Source: Sulfurospirillum multivorans DSM 12446
GTDB taxonomy: Bacteria; Campylobacterota; Campylobacteria; Campylobacterales; Sulfurospirillaceae
Direction: 5' to 3'
DNA length: 64,000 bases
Assembly (NCBI RefSeq): GCF_000568815.1
Contig: NZ_CP007201.1
Location: 1,612,001 to 1,676,000 of the forward strand
Positions 47,594 to 56,969 of the stretch are shown here, piece after piece. The position numbers and the translations under genes were made by a program. Under the pieces are notes generated by a model. That model saw nothing but the letters and a program-made list of their open reading frames with translations. It did no database searches and had not been told where the DNA came from. The number at the start of each line of letters is the position of its first letter. Positions within the stretch are counted from its first letter, which is position 1.

Positions 47594-49594
47594 TTAATGG
47601 CTGTTGAGAATGCTCAGAGTTTTTTCATATACACTGAGTTTGCCAAGTTCCGCTTTGAGTCCATTGGTCAATTGAGATTGCGATCGTAGCTCTTTGGATA
47701 TGATCTGACTTTTTTCTGCCAAATTTTCCATATCGGAAGAGAGCGCGTTGCTTTTGGAGGAGACTTCTAAAAGTCCGCCACTCACACTACTCATCGTTTT
47801 GCTGATATTCTCAACTGCTTGGATGATGGTACTCACCGACACATTGGTCTCAGAGAGGCTTTTTTGCGTGCGTTCTGCAAGTTTGCGCACTTCATCGGCA
47901 ACGACGGCAAAACCACGTCCATGCTCACCCGCACGCGCCGCTTCTATCGCCGCATTGAGTGCTAGTAAATTGGTTTGATCGGCAATGTCAGAGATGACAC
48001 TTAAAACAACGCGAATATCGCGGACATTGTTGGTAAGATTTTCCACTTCATGGAGAAGATTGGCATTGTCAACACTCCCTTTTTCCATGCTCGAAGCAAA
48101 CACAACAAACTCTTTTTCCACCGATGAGAGTTGCGTTTCAATCGCATCGATGGCACTCACAGCATTTTGAAGCGTTGATCCCATCGTCTCAATAACAGGC
48201 ATGCTCTCTTTCATTTGAGCCAACATCGCTTTGTTGATGGTATCGACCATATTTTGGCGATTGATCTTTCGTAAAAGAAAATAGCTCTTAAATCCAGCGT
48301 ATTTCTGCACAAAATTATCAACATAGTCATCTTCAAAATTAGCACCTTCTACCTGATAGAAAAAGATCGCGGTCAAGGTTTGGTTGACATTGACCCCTAA
48401 AAGCTCGCCAAAGGTCGAAAAACCAGCCACAGGAATCTCATTAAAGACAGAAAGCTGATTGATCTCACGCGTATTGCACAAACGTCTTAAAATACAGTCA
48501 TTGAAAATTGCGCCAATAGCTTTGGGCTTGTTATGGCAAAACTGCGCAAAGTCATGGTTCGTGGTCTGAACAAAGTCCGTTTTTTCAAGCAAAAGAAGCT
48601 CTTCACCCGCTTCGATGTCACAGTAAAAATGAATCGTCTCATTGGGCACATCAAGCGATGCAATGGAGCGAATATAGATCTCACCATCAATTTCAATCCC
48701 AAACGTATAATTGGCAAGCTTAGCATTGAGCTCACTCGCAGAGCATCTAAAATGGGTTGTTAACGCAGAGATGCCGCCAACACTCATATTCGTACTTCGA
48801 TCGAGAAAGGCACGCACGGTACGCGTAATCGGATTGGCATCCAAAACGGTAAACGACGTAGACGTTTTTCTAAAATTTTGACTCTTAAAAACACCAAAAC
48901 GGTACTGCGGCGTGAGTTTGATAAACGTCACCACCGCATGGTGCCTTAAGGTACGCGTTCCATCGTAAATGTAGGTATTTTGGAAATCCAGTTTACCACC
49001 CGCACTTCCACCGATAAGCAAACAAGGGAATTTCGCCACATGGTACACCGCTTCCATAAAAAAACTCTCACTCGCACTGAGTCCATCAATGAGCGTATAG
49101 CCTAGCGTATCATCCGAGCGCATTTTAAAAGGCACACGTACCTTTTTAACCTCTTCTGCAATCAAAGCAGAACGTTGCGCCGCTGTTTTGCCACTCGTTG
49201 CCATATCTTCACTTTTGAGAGGTATTGAAGCAACATACACATCACTGATCATTTCGGGAGAAAAAAGCATTAAAACAATGTTATCGCCTTCACCAGCGCC
49301 TGCCGAGGAATAGAGTGAGGGAAGGGGGTTTGTGCCACTGAGGCTACACAGTTCGCCCGCTGTTGTTGAGAGAATCAATGTTGTCTCAGGAGGAAGCGCT
49401 TGTTTGAGCTTTGAAGCAATCGCGTTAAAATCCAAAGAAGGAGAGACAAAACCTAAAACAACTTTTGGTTTAAACGAAATGGTTTTAAAAGCGGTGGAAA
49501 TGGATTGTTCTTGAAGACTTAAAGTTACAATAACATGACCCGTAGATGAGGCGTTAAAGGCTGTTTGTTCGGATGGACGAAAAAAACTAAACAT
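47594..49594 (-). CDS. Cytoplasmic methyl-accepting chemoreceptor with FIST sensor
   Basis: 666 residues, no membrane segment. FIST_N/FIST_C sensor over about residues 20-400 ([42 protein letters not shown]), then an MCP signalling domain with hairpin tip [20 protein letters not shown] and [24 protein letters not shown] domains are believed to bind small ligands such as amino acids. Signals to CheA/CheW. It is the last chromosomal-looking gene before the AT-rich element. Confidence 0.93.
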   Translation of the reverse strand: MFSFFRPSEQTAFNASSTGHVIVTLSLQEQSISTAFKTISFKPKVVLGFVSPSLDFNAIASKLKQALPPETTLILSTTAGELCSLSGTNPLPSLYSSAGAGEGDNIVLMLFSPEMISDVYVASIPLKSEDMATSGKTAAQRSALIAEEVKKVRVPFKMRSDDTLGYTLIDGLSASESFFMEAVYHVAKFPCLLIGGSAGGKLDFQNTYIYDGTRTLRHHAVVTFIKLTPQYRFGVFKSQNFRKTSTSFTVLDANPITRTVRAFLDRSTNMSVGGISALTTHFRCSASELNAKLANYTFGIEIDGEIYIRSIASLDVPNETIHFYCDIEAGEELLLLEKTDFVQTTNHDFAQFCHNKPKAIGAIFNDCILRRLCNTREINQLSVFNEIPVAGFSTFGELLGVNVNQTLTAIFFYQVEGANFEDDYVDNFVQKYAGFKSYFLLRKINRQNMVDTINKAMLAQMKESMPVIETMGSTLQNAVSAIDAIETQLSSVEKEFVVFASSMEKGSVDNANLLHEVENLTNNVRDIRVVLSVISDIADQTNLLALNAAIEAARAGEHGRGFAVVADEVRKLAERTQKSLSETNVSVSTIIQAVENISKTMSSVSGGLLEVSSKSNALSSDMENLAEKSQIISKELRSQSQLTNGLKAELGKLSVYEKTLSILNSH

Positions 49595-49735
49595 GGCACT
49601 TCCTTATTAGAATAACTTATGTTTTTCATAGTAAATTCATACTAACTCACCAACCATAAAGATGTACTTAAACATCTTTTGCACACACACATTGACAAAT
49701 AGACCATCTCAATTCAGTAACGATCGTTTTTATTA

Positions 49736-49763
49736 ATTATTGAAAACTGTAATTTTCAAAGTT
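49736..49763. other. dif-like 28-bp inverted repeat at the element boundary
   Basis: TTGAAAA (49740-49746) and TTTTCAA (49753-49759) flank a 6-bp centre CTGTAA; with outer bases this has the 11-6-11 layout of Xer sites. As I remember them, XerH difH sites of Campylobacterota share GAAAA...TTTTC inner arms. It stands in the 296-bp gap between the chemoreceptor and the first element gene, exactly at the change in base composition. That gap also holds GATGT/ACATC at about 49650 and no other clear signal. Confidence 0.45.
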
Positions 49764-49890
49764 AAAGCAATGTCGTCATTAATAGAAAAATCTTTAAAAA
49801 ATAGCTTCAAAAACAAAATAAACACTTATTTTACCTCAAAAAATATTCATAACCTTAAACAGACTAAAACTATCTTAAAAGGAGTTTCCC

Positions 49891-50085
49891 ATGCATAATG
49901 GTGAGCTTAATCTTGGTGATTACAGTTCAATTGGCTTTAAAAGATTACGAAACGTTCTACCGTTTGATTTAACACAGATTCAGCAGTGCTTTATTAAAGG
50001 TGACGTATTTGAAACGATAAACAAAAATGGTGAGTTATTAACCTACCCGGCACGCTTTATTGTTTTAAAGAAAAAAGCATCATAA
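49891..50085 (+). CDS. Small hypothetical protein, first gene of the element
   Basis: 64 residues: LNLGDYSSIGFKRLRNVLPFDLTQIQQCF and ARFIVLKKKAS, a compact basic protein with no known family. A perfect AAGGAG ribosome site precedes the ATG. It lies 2 bp before the HD-domain gene, so it opens the operon. Confidence 0.6.
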   Translation: MHNGELNLGDYSSIGFKRLRNVLPFDLTQIQQCFIKGDVFETINKNGELLTYPARFIVLKKKAS

Positions 50086-50087
50086 CC

Positions 50088-50798
50088 ATGCTAGTAAAAA
50101 ACAGCCTACCTGAATTTTACGTGAAACTTGCTGCAACAGTTGAAATTTTCAGAACGATTAATAAGACAAATGAAAGTCTTGAGAAATCCATTGTGGACGC
50201 AATCCCCGTAATCCAAGAAAAAGACTTAGATCCAATTAGAAAAAATGGATTAGACGATTATCAAGATTACATTCTGTCTCGAATTAAAACAGAGGAGTTC
50301 TCAAATCTTGCAAAATATCTAATGCTCTGTATGCATGAGTTCAATTTTAAAGGAGTTTCAAGTGTTCCAAATAATACGACTCTTATTTCTGAATTCTCCG
50401 CTCTCTCTGATTATGAGATTCTTTCTAAGACTAATTTACATAATCATACGTTGAATTGCGCATTATGCTCTTTTGAGATATGCAAAGATCAACCGCAAGT
50501 CATTAAGGACATCGTTGTCAATATCTGCTTACTGCACGATTTTGGTAAATCTCCAATTGTGCAAAAACGATTTAAAGACAAAAATGAAAGACACGATCAA
50601 ACCAGTGCTAGATTTGCGATTGATGTCTTAGAAAAATTTGGACTCTCAGAAGAACTCAAAAAAATAATCTACACAACACTTTTTAATCATCACAGTGAAG
50701 AGAAAAACAAAGAACAAACTATTTATTCACCATTCCTAATTCAATCTGATATTGCAGCTAGAACTATTGAAAAAAGATTTTCAAAGGCTAAGCGATGA
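50088..50798 (+). CDS. HD-domain metal-dependent phosphohydrolase-like protein
   Basis: 236 residues. A full HD constellation is present: H118/H120 in LHNHTLNCA, H150-D151 in LLHDFGKSP, H169 and H201/H202 in FNHHSEE. It could hydrolyse nucleotides; alternatively it may be a small relative of the HD-fold MOBH relaxase (TraI_2) domain seen in SXT/R27-type elements, where HDxGK is also kept. The position upstream of a tra operon makes this worth testing. Overlaps the next gene by 4 bp. Confidence 0.7.
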   Translation: MLVKNSLPEFYVKLAATVEIFRTINKTNESLEKSIVDAIPVIQEKDLDPIRKNGLDDYQDYILSRIKTEEFSNLAKYLMLCMHEFNFKGVSSVPNNTTLISEFSALSDYEILSKTNLHNHTLNCALCSFEICKDQPQVIKDIVVNICLLHDFGKSPIVQKRFKDKNERHDQTSARFAIDVLEKFGLSEELKKIIYTTLFNHHSEEKNKEQTIYSPFLIQSDIAARTIEKRFSKAKR

Positions 50799-51340
50799 CA
50801 GCAAAAGGGCACATGTTATTAGCTTCAACCATAACGTTTGGCGCATTAACTTATGTTAAACAGCACTACCCTATTTACTCGCCCTCCTCACTTGTATCTG
50901 TTGTGATAATCCTAAGCGGAATAATTGTTGGCTCAATCTTTCCAGATATTGACGAAGATGAAAGCTATATTGGGAATAAGTTGAAGCTATTCAGTGTTGT
51001 TATATCGTCTCTTTTCAAGCATAGAACGTTTACGCACTATCTCATAACCCCGATACTTTGCCTAACTTTAACATATTTTTTTGTGGAACCCCATAGTTAT
51101 ACCCAACTTTTCTTTTACTCTTTTAGCATCGGTATTTTGATGCATGATTTAGGTGATATGTTAACCAACGGAGGAATTAGAGGATTTTTCTTCCCCCTCT
51201 TCCCAAATACGCGTATTGCATTGCTTCCTTCATTTTTGCGATTCGGAACATTCAGTTTAACGGAATATGTATTTATTGGGCTTATTCTGTTTCCATCACA
51301 CACATATTTAGTACTCCATTATTTCAACATAATCCGATGA
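50795..51340 (+). CDS. YdjM/DUF457-type membrane metal-dependent hydrolase
   Basis: 181 residues with about four membrane segments. Conserved polar motifs are MTAKGHMLLAS, the acidic FPDIDEDESYIG and KHRTFTHYL, as in YdjM-like inner-membrane proteins. The substrate is unknown. Coupled by 4-bp overlaps to the HD gene before and the 80-residue gene after. Confidence 0.75.
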   Translation: MTAKGHMLLASTITFGALTYVKQHYPIYSPSSLVSVVIILSGIIVGSIFPDIDEDESYIGNKLKLFSVVISSLFKHRTFTHYLITPILCLTLTYFFVEPHSYTQLFFYSFSIGILMHDLGDMLTNGGIRGFFFPLFPNTRIALLPSFLRFGTFSLTEYVFIGLILFPSHTYLVLHYFNIIR

Positions 51341-51579
51341 AACATCTTGCCAATCCTGAATCAAACCTACTTTTTACGGCAGTTATTCTAGTGGAGTCTG
51401 CCATGAATAAATTGCAAAAAAAGTTCGAGGACAGCGAAATAAGTCCAGAAAATTACATTGCAACTAGAAAAAAGATTCTTAGTTTGGTTCAAGAGTGTTC
51501 TGAATCAATAGAACATGAATGCATGAAAAACGTATCTAAAAAACCTCATTTAAACAGAGTAAAGGCTAATAATGAATAG
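51337..51579 (+). CDS. Small hypothetical helical protein
   Basis: 80 residues, helical, charged (MNKLQKKFEDSEISPENYIA, KKILSLVQECSESIEHECMK). No family recognised. Start overlaps YdjM-like stop, end overlaps the next gene by 8 bp, so it is a real operon member. Confidence 0.6.
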   Translation: MKHLANPESNLLFTAVILVESAMNKLQKKFEDSEISPENYIATRKKILSLVQECSESIEHECMKNVSKKPHLNRVKANNE

Positions 51580-52474
51580 TTCTGGCGGACATACAAACGA
51601 CAATAGCACACATCAATATTCCGGTGGTCACAATATTGCTCAATCACAACAAAATATTTTTTCAGGATCAGACCAAAGAAATGTACCGAAAGACCCACAT
51701 CATTACTGGAAAGAAACACTTGGTGATAAAAGCAGTCAACGAGAGAACTCATGGTTTAAAGATTTCATGTTGCATTGGTCAATTCAAATGCTTGAGCAAC
51801 AACTACAGCAGGTTGCATCATCAAAAGTTGATTTTGTAGCAAACACAAGTGCTTTGATAACTGATGTTGATTTTAGATGGCTCGGTATTAGGAATTTACG
51901 AACAATATACATTTCAGTCCTATCTCTAATAGTTGGTATCGCCCTCTTCCTTGGTATCTCGCTTTTTACGAAAAGTATCTTAAGTGCCTACTGTGCTTTA
52001 TTGTTTGTGCTCTCACATAGTTTCTTTCCAGGGTATATCACATTCAGGATGAGAAAGTTTATTTTGGGTCCTGCGAAAACCAAAAGATACGCTGACATTT
52101 TGAGAAAAAGTTGGATGGTTTTTGAATTAGTCTACATTGCCACTACGGTATTAGTTTATTGGTCAATAAGCGCAATAAATTGGATAATCGTAAAACAACA
52201 AACACTTCAATTGCTTGAATCACACAAAGTACTCAAAAGGCTTCTTTATCGTTTTATTGAACCCTTGCCTATTGACAAATTAGATTTCATTTTAAGTCAT
52301 CTTCTTAACGGGTTATTGCTTGCAGGAATTTTTTATATTTTGATGGTCTTTTTGGTCAATAAAAGAGCCAAACAAGAACAAAAAAGAATTCATCGTGCTG
52401 TAGATAAAGAGCATTTGAGACCTGCTGAAATCGTGCGAAAAATGGCAAGTGAAGACCAAGGTGCGACACTATGA
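51572..52474 (+). CDS. Membrane protein with Gly/Ser/His-rich N-terminus
   Basis: 300 residues. Residues 1-60 are hydrophilic, rich in Gly, Ser, His, Asn and Gln; then a region WFKDFMLHWSIQMLEQQLQQ; then four hydrophobic segments (about 108-125, 130-150, 185-210, 245-270) and a basic tail. No family recognised. The lack of a Walker motif excludes TraD. Could be a plasmid stability or entry-exclusion protein. Confidence 0.6.
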   Translation: MNSSGGHTNDNSTHQYSGGHNIAQSQQNIFSGSDQRNVPKDPHHYWKETLGDKSSQRENSWFKDFMLHWSIQMLEQQLQQVASSKVDFVANTSALITDVDFRWLGIRNLRTIYISVLSLIVGIALFLGISLFTKSILSAYCALLFVLSHSFFPGYITFRMRKFILGPAKTKRYADILRKSWMVFELVYIATTVLVYWSISAINWIIVKQQTLQLLESHKVLKRLLYRFIEPLPIDKLDFILSHLLNGLLLAGIFYILMVFLVNKRAKQEQKRIHRAVDKEHLRPAEIVRKMASEDQGATL

Positions 52475-52550
52475 TTACGCTAAGAAACGTTCTTAAACCT
52501 CCATAAAAAAGCACTAGCAAAAAAAATTCAATATAAAAAAAGGAGCACTC

Positions 52551-52880
52551 ATGGTTAAAGTCGTTACCAATACGGATGGATACCAAGTAATTGGACATGT
52601 TGCCGTCAACAAATTAGCGCAACCAAATCTGGTCAAGCTAAGTGTAAAAATAAAAGAGTTGTTTGGTCGTTTAAACGGTACCACGAGAGAAATGTACCAA
52701 GGTCATATTGACGATGCAAACCAAAAGGCAGATGAAGCGTTTGACAAACAATTGAAAGATATGGGTGCTGATGCAGTCACACAGATTCGCACAAATACAC
52801 AAATGTTTGAAATCAGAAGTGATGTTTACATTCTTTCTACGATTGAAGCTGTCGCTTTAAAAGAAACCAAAGTGGAGTAG
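52551..52880 (+). CDS. YbjQ/UPF0145-like protein
   Basis: 109 residues: GYQVIGHVAVNKLAQPNL and AFDKQLKDMGADAVTQIRTN match the heavy-metal-binding-like YbjQ fold, although no clear metal residues are kept. Role unknown. AAGGAG before the ATG; 3 bp separate it from the pilin gene. Confidence 0.6.
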   Translation: MVKVVTNTDGYQVIGHVAVNKLAQPNLVKLSVKIKELFGRLNGTTREMYQGHIDDANQKADEAFDKQLKDMGADAVTQIRTNTQMFEIRSDVYILSTIEAVALKETKVE

Positions 52881-52883
52881 CTA

Positions 52884-53243
52884 ATGAGCACATCATGTAT
52901 TTACAGACCAAATTCTTTAACACCGGCAGAAGAGTATAAAAAAATTTTAAATGTGACAGTTTTGGTTTTTGGAATCGTCGCATTGATTCTTTTTGCACCC
53001 ATTGATCTTGTTGCGGCTGACCCATTAGAAAGTCTCAAAAGTATTTTCAAACAAGAGGCTTCTGATCATGCCTTCCCAGTAATCATCATGTGGCTACTCA
53101 TTGCGGGTATTGTTGCTTCCGTGATTATGTCACGTTGGCTTCCATTTATTTTTGCGATTATTGGATGTGTTGTTATCGGTGTTGCCCCAGAGGTATCCGA
53201 TGCCTTCACTTCAACAAACATCAAACCAGCAGCAGGTTGGTAA
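52884..53243 (+). CDS. traA: TraA-like conjugative pilin
   Basis: 119 residues. A long leader with hydrophobic core (VTVLVFGIVALILFAPIDLV) ends near AADPLESL, a probable cleavage site; the mature part has two hydrophobic helices (FPVIIMWLLIAGIVASVIMS and WLPFIFAIIGCVVIGVA) joined by a short turn, the F-pilin pattern. Position directly before traL supports it. Sequence similarity alone is weak. Confidence 0.65.
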   Translation: MSTSCIYRPNSLTPAEEYKKILNVTVLVFGIVALILFAPIDLVAADPLESLKSIFKQEASDHAFPVIIMWLLIAGIVASVIMSRWLPFIFAIIGCVVIGVAPEVSDAFTSTNIKPAAGW

Positions 53244-53287
53244 AACAAGGGTGGTTAACACCCTTGTTTATTATCTAGGAGGATCAA

Positions 53288-53644
53288 ATGCGACATAAAC
53301 GAGTACAGTTTTTAAGGCATTTTAACGACTTTAGAATGCTCTCAATGTTTACTATTGATGTGGTAGGTATAACACTCTTCGTATTTGTTGCATTTTACTC
53401 TGTATTAACATTTGGTGGAATACCTATTTTGCTTCTAATGCCTTCCTCTATGGCTGTGACTTGGGTTGTTGTTTATGTTTACGTAAAAGCAAAAAAGAAT
53501 TCATCTAAAGGTTATTTAAGACATTGGTTATTCAATAAAGGGCTATACCAACTTCATCATGATGAAGAAAAATGGCCTGAATTAAAACACGCAGATACTA
53601 AAAATTATCTTCCTCATGGAAGTGATAAATTTTTTGCTGATTAG
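53288..53644 (+). CDS. traL: F-type T4SS protein TraL
   Basis: 118 residues, N-terminal RHFNDFRMLSMFTIDVVGIT then one or two membrane helices at 25-70 and a cytoplasmic tail. The order pilin-TraL-TraE-TraK-TraB is diagnostic of F-type systems. TraL is an inner-membrane component of pilus assembly. Confidence 0.75.
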   Translation: MRHKRVQFLRHFNDFRMLSMFTIDVVGITLFVFVAFYSVLTFGGIPILLLMPSSMAVTWVVVYVYVKAKKNSSKGYLRHWLFNKGLYQLHHDEEKWPELKHADTKNYLPHGSDKFFAD

Positions 53645-53656
53645 AGAGGAGGAGAA

Positions 53657-54268
53657 ATGAAAAATTGGTTTATCATAAAAGCTGGAACTGATTACGAAGA
53701 CATCAATTCAGCATTAATTGAAGTCAACGAAATACTATGGAAAACATGTATCTTTTTTATCATCGTAATTATCGCACTTGTCATTGGATACTTAAATTTA
53801 AAAGATACCGTCACTGTAAATGTTGAAATGCCGTCAACTATTTATCAATCCAAAGATCTCACAATTAGACGTGGGCTTAACTGGGCAGACGCTTCATACT
53901 ATGATGTTTGGGGTAGATACTTAGCAGATGAAATGACCAACTTTGAGGCAGGAGATATAGCACACAAATACGCAATTTTACAAAAAATGATGCGCCCCTC
54001 TCTTGCAATTAAAAAAGATGCCCAAATCCAAGAATTTGTAAAAAATATCGTTACCAACAAGATCAAACAAACGTTCACAATTATGCAAGCATCTGAACCA
54101 CAGGAACTTGAGAAAAATAAATTCAGACTAATCTATAACGGCATTTCTCAGATATCAATCGGTACTAAGACTATGCCCAAAAAAGAATGTCATTTTGCGG
54201 TTGATTTAAAAATATACGATGATGGAGTTTTATATGTTGAAGATTTCGGCACTAACTGCTTACAGTAG
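53657..54268 (+). CDS. traE: F-type T4SS protein TraE
   Basis: 203 residues: short cytoplasmic N-terminus, membrane helix CIFFIIVIIALVIGYLNL (31-48), then a periplasmic VirB8-like fold (SYYDVWGRYLADEMTNFEAG...). Inner-membrane scaffold of the pilus apparatus. GAGGAGG precedes the ATG. Its end overlaps traK by 35 bp. Confidence 0.8.
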   Translation: MKNWFIIKAGTDYEDINSALIEVNEILWKTCIFFIIVIIALVIGYLNLKDTVTVNVEMPSTIYQSKDLTIRRGLNWADASYYDVWGRYLADEMTNFEAGDIAHKYAILQKMMRPSLAIKKDAQIQEFVKNIVTNKIKQTFTIMQASEPQELEKNKFRLIYNGISQISIGTKTMPKKECHFAVDLKIYDDGVLYVEDFGTNCLQ

Positions 54269-55121
54269 CATTATCGCTCTTGCTTTGATAACAAGTCAAG
54301 CTCAGGCTAAGGACATCCCTATTGTGCGTAAAATCACTTTTTTGCTCCCTCTAAAAGAGTTTAGCACTATTGAGTTTCCTTTTGAAATAAAAAGCCATGA
54401 TTTTACGCCATTTGTATCTTTATCATCTGCTAGTGCGAATAAAGATGGTTTGACTGACAATCATTCTTCAAGCGAATCTCAGGATTACGCATTACCAAGC
54501 CTTGATGATAAAAAAAATCCTATGCAGGCAACACCAAATGGGCTAAAGCAAACTTCTTCCACGCCACCATTGCCACCTATGAATGGCAATAAAAAACCGA
54601 TCGAATGGCAAAAAGGAGGAAATTTTTTCAAATTCTATCCTCGCAAAGTCGGTGAAACGCAACTGATTGTTTTTGGATACGAAAAATACCCCATTATTAT
54701 CAACTTAAGTGTTGTAGAAAATAAAGATGATGTGCAGGATAGTGTTTACAAATTTGTAGATTATGAAGCAAAAAAAGATGTTGCTCAAAAATTTGAGTCA
54801 ACCAATCATGATAAAGTCGTTGTAGGTATCACGAAATCACTTTACAACAATGAGCCCCCAAAGGGATACGAGGTTATATCAAAGCAAGGCGAATTTACGA
54901 GTCAAGGGTTGCATTTTCGTTTAATAAAAGAATTCCAAGGCAAGAATTATTCAGGTGTCGAATACATTATGCAAAATACAACAAAAGACACGATCAATAC
55001 TGATGCAGGAATCTTTAAAGGACAAAAAGGAATCTATGGTATTACCTTTGTCCACGACATCTTAGAACCAGGAAGAAGCACGCGCTTATTCATCGTGAAA
55101 CAAAGGGGAGCAGATGATTAA
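54234..55121 (+). CDS. traK: F-type T4SS secretin-like protein TraK
   Basis: 295 residues from the ATG at 54234, chosen for its GGAG and because it opens a clear signal peptide MLKISALTAYSSIIALALIT ending AQA. A VirB9/secretin-like body follows, interrupted by a Pro-rich linker (PPLPPMNGNKKP). The C-terminus has YGITFVHDILEPGRSTRLFI. It should form the outer-membrane part of the channel with TraB and TraV. Overlaps traB by 8 bp. Confidence 0.75.
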   Translation: MLKISALTAYSSIIALALITSQAQAKDIPIVRKITFLLPLKEFSTIEFPFEIKSHDFTPFVSLSSASANKDGLTDNHSSSESQDYALPSLDDKKNPMQATPNGLKQTSSTPPLPPMNGNKKPIEWQKGGNFFKFYPRKVGETQLIVFGYEKYPIIINLSVVENKDDVQDSVYKFVDYEAKKDVAQKFESTNHDKVVVGITKSLYNNEPPKGYEVISKQGEFTSQGLHFRLIKEFQGKNYSGVEYIMQNTTKDTINTDAGIFKGQKGIYGITFVHDILEPGRSTRLFIVKQRGADD

Positions 55122-56736
55122 TCCCTTCAAAAAAGGTTCTATCTATGATCGAGATGTAGATGAAAATACTTTACCTAATGCAGATCCCGATCAAACAAAA
55201 AATTCTTTAATGAACTTCACAGATAAGGCATTAGAATTATTAAAAAAACTGAATAAATTCTCTGTTCCAAATGACCAAAATAAAAATTCTGAAATGGATG
55301 CTTTAGCTGAATTATCTACGCTTGATCAAAAAGTGAGTGACATTAGAAAAAAAACATTACAAAGAATTTTTGGTGTCATGATGTTTCTTTCCTTTGGCCT
55401 TTTCCTTATTTTTGTATTTGCCAAATGGGGCTTATTCATGTGGCGTGATTCTAAACGACCAGAGGTAGAAACCAAAGTTCAAGAACTCAAACTTGAAGTC
55501 AATCCATTAAATAAATGGCAAGAGATCAAAGATCAGCAAATTAATCAATTAGGTGAAGATATTAAAAAAGTCGAAGCTAACGTTGATAAAAAAATGAATG
55601 AAGTGCAAAACACCATTTCTTCAGAACTTAATGATACAAAAGCCAGTGTGACACAAAGTCTTGTGGTTTTACAAGAGGCAAATAAGCAAACCATAACTGA
55701 TGCCCTCTCTGATATTAAAAATGAGATTAAGAGCATCGGTGATGATGCAAAACAATATACCGATCAAAAAAACTTAACAATTTCAGAAAAAATTGCTCAA
55801 ATTGAATCAAGAAAAAAAGACACTAATACCTCTTCTTTAGACTACAGCAAACTATCTCTCCCTCCACTTCCACAAATGGAGGGGAAACAAGGAGATATGT
55901 CACCAAGTCAAATACAACAAAAATTAGCTCAAATCAATCAGAAGCCTCAATATGTCGAGGATGATATCAACGACAATTCTGCACCTCTTAATTTTTCTAC
56001 AATGACAATAGAAGACAATAATACCACTATTGTTATGCCAAAAATGACCATGATGGCTGGTGTACAAAGAGCGACACTTGTCGCTGGTGCAGATGTTCCA
56101 ACACTTCAAAAAGGAAATGATCTAACCCGTGTTGTGTGGCTTTCAACTTCTGGTGAAATGCTTATATCAAATGGTCACACTGCAAATATCAGAGAGTGTA
56201 TTCTTCAAGCCGCTGCAACGGGAAATTTTGCTACGTCTAGTGCAGATATTAGACTTACTAAAATTTCTTGTTCTGCATTAGATAATGATGGAAAATATTA
56301 CAAACTTGTCGGCAATGTAAAAGGTTGGGTCAATGGAGAAACAGGCAAACAAGGATTAAAAGGTCGCCTTGTAACGAAAGAAGGTGAACTTATTGAAAAA
56401 GCAGTACCTTTAGCAATACTAGAAGGCGCGATTAAAGCATTAGAAAACTCAACGAAAAGCAGTAGCACTGTTTACACTTATCCTGGTGCAACATCCACTA
56501 CTACAGCAGATAATTTAAAAGATTCATTCACAGAAGGAACCACTAAAACTGCATCAACAACGCTTGATAAATTTAGTGATTATTATTTAATGATCTTGGA
56601 ACAACTCAACCCAACAATTGAATTAAAAGCAGGTAGAGAAGTCTCAATATGGTTTGAAGGTGGTGAACAATTAACCATGGAAGAATACACACCACTTGAT
56701 GTTGATTATTTTGAACACAAAGGATTTGAGCAATGA
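55114..56736 (+). CDS. traB: F-type T4SS protein TraB (VirB10-like)
   Basis: 540 residues: cytoplasmic N-terminus, one membrane helix (MFLSFGLFLIFVFAKWGLFM, about 90-110), a coiled-coil with Ala/Asn/Lys repeats, a Pro-rich stalk (LSLPPLPQMEG) and the VirB10-like C-terminal domain (TLVAGADVPT, ANIRECILQAAATG). Spans inner to outer membrane. Overlaps the following lipoprotein gene by 4 bp. Confidence 0.88.
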   Translation: MINPFKKGSIYDRDVDENTLPNADPDQTKNSLMNFTDKALELLKKLNKFSVPNDQNKNSEMDALAELSTLDQKVSDIRKKTLQRIFGVMMFLSFGLFLIFVFAKWGLFMWRDSKRPEVETKVQELKLEVNPLNKWQEIKDQQINQLGEDIKKVEANVDKKMNEVQNTISSELNDTKASVTQSLVVLQEANKQTITDALSDIKNEIKSIGDDAKQYTDQKNLTISEKIAQIESRKKDTNTSSLDYSKLSLPPLPQMEGKQGDMSPSQIQQKLAQINQKPQYVEDDINDNSAPLNFSTMTIEDNNTTIVMPKMTMMAGVQRATLVAGADVPTLQKGNDLTRVVWLSTSGEMLISNGHTANIRECILQAAATGNFATSSADIRLTKISCSALDNDGKYYKLVGNVKGWVNGETGKQGLKGRLVTKEGELIEKAVPLAILEGAIKALENSTKSSSTVYTYPGATSTTTADNLKDSFTEGTTKTASTTLDKFSDYYLMILEQLNPTIELKAGREVSIWFEGGEQLTMEEYTPLDVDYFEHKGFEQ

Positions 56737-56969
56737 AAAAAATCTATTTAACTCTGTTATTTATCCCTTTACTTTTTACAGGCTGTATCGGAAAGATAAT
56801 CAACATTGGTGAAGAAAAAGGCTACTGCGAAGAGAACGGATGCGATTACTCCGACGCAGGTATTTGTGGTGACGCATATTTACTCTTTAAAAATAAGAAA
56901 AAGGTTGCATCGACAGCTTACCAAAATATTCAATGTGATTGTGCAGGAGAATTTGATGTCAAAAAATAA
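56733..56969 (+). CDS. TraV-like N-terminal cysteine-module lipoprotein
   Basis: 78 residues. Lipoprotein signal LLFIPLLFTGC, lipid cysteine at 17, then CEENGCDYSDAGICGDAYLLFKN, the spaced cysteines and Gly-x-Cys of the TraV N-terminal module. It is much shorter than TraV (about 170-200) and ends before the C-terminal domain, which appears in the next gene. Overlaps traB and the next gene, so it is an integral part of the operon. Confidence 0.6.
   Translation: MKKIYLTLLFIPLLFTGCIGKIINIGEEKGYCEENGCDYSDAGICGDAYLLFKNKKKVASTAYQNIQCDCAGEFDVKK

Noticed and set aside
51572-52474. TraD/VirD4 coupling protein
   Set aside because: No Walker A or B motif; only membrane segments and a low-complexity N-terminus.
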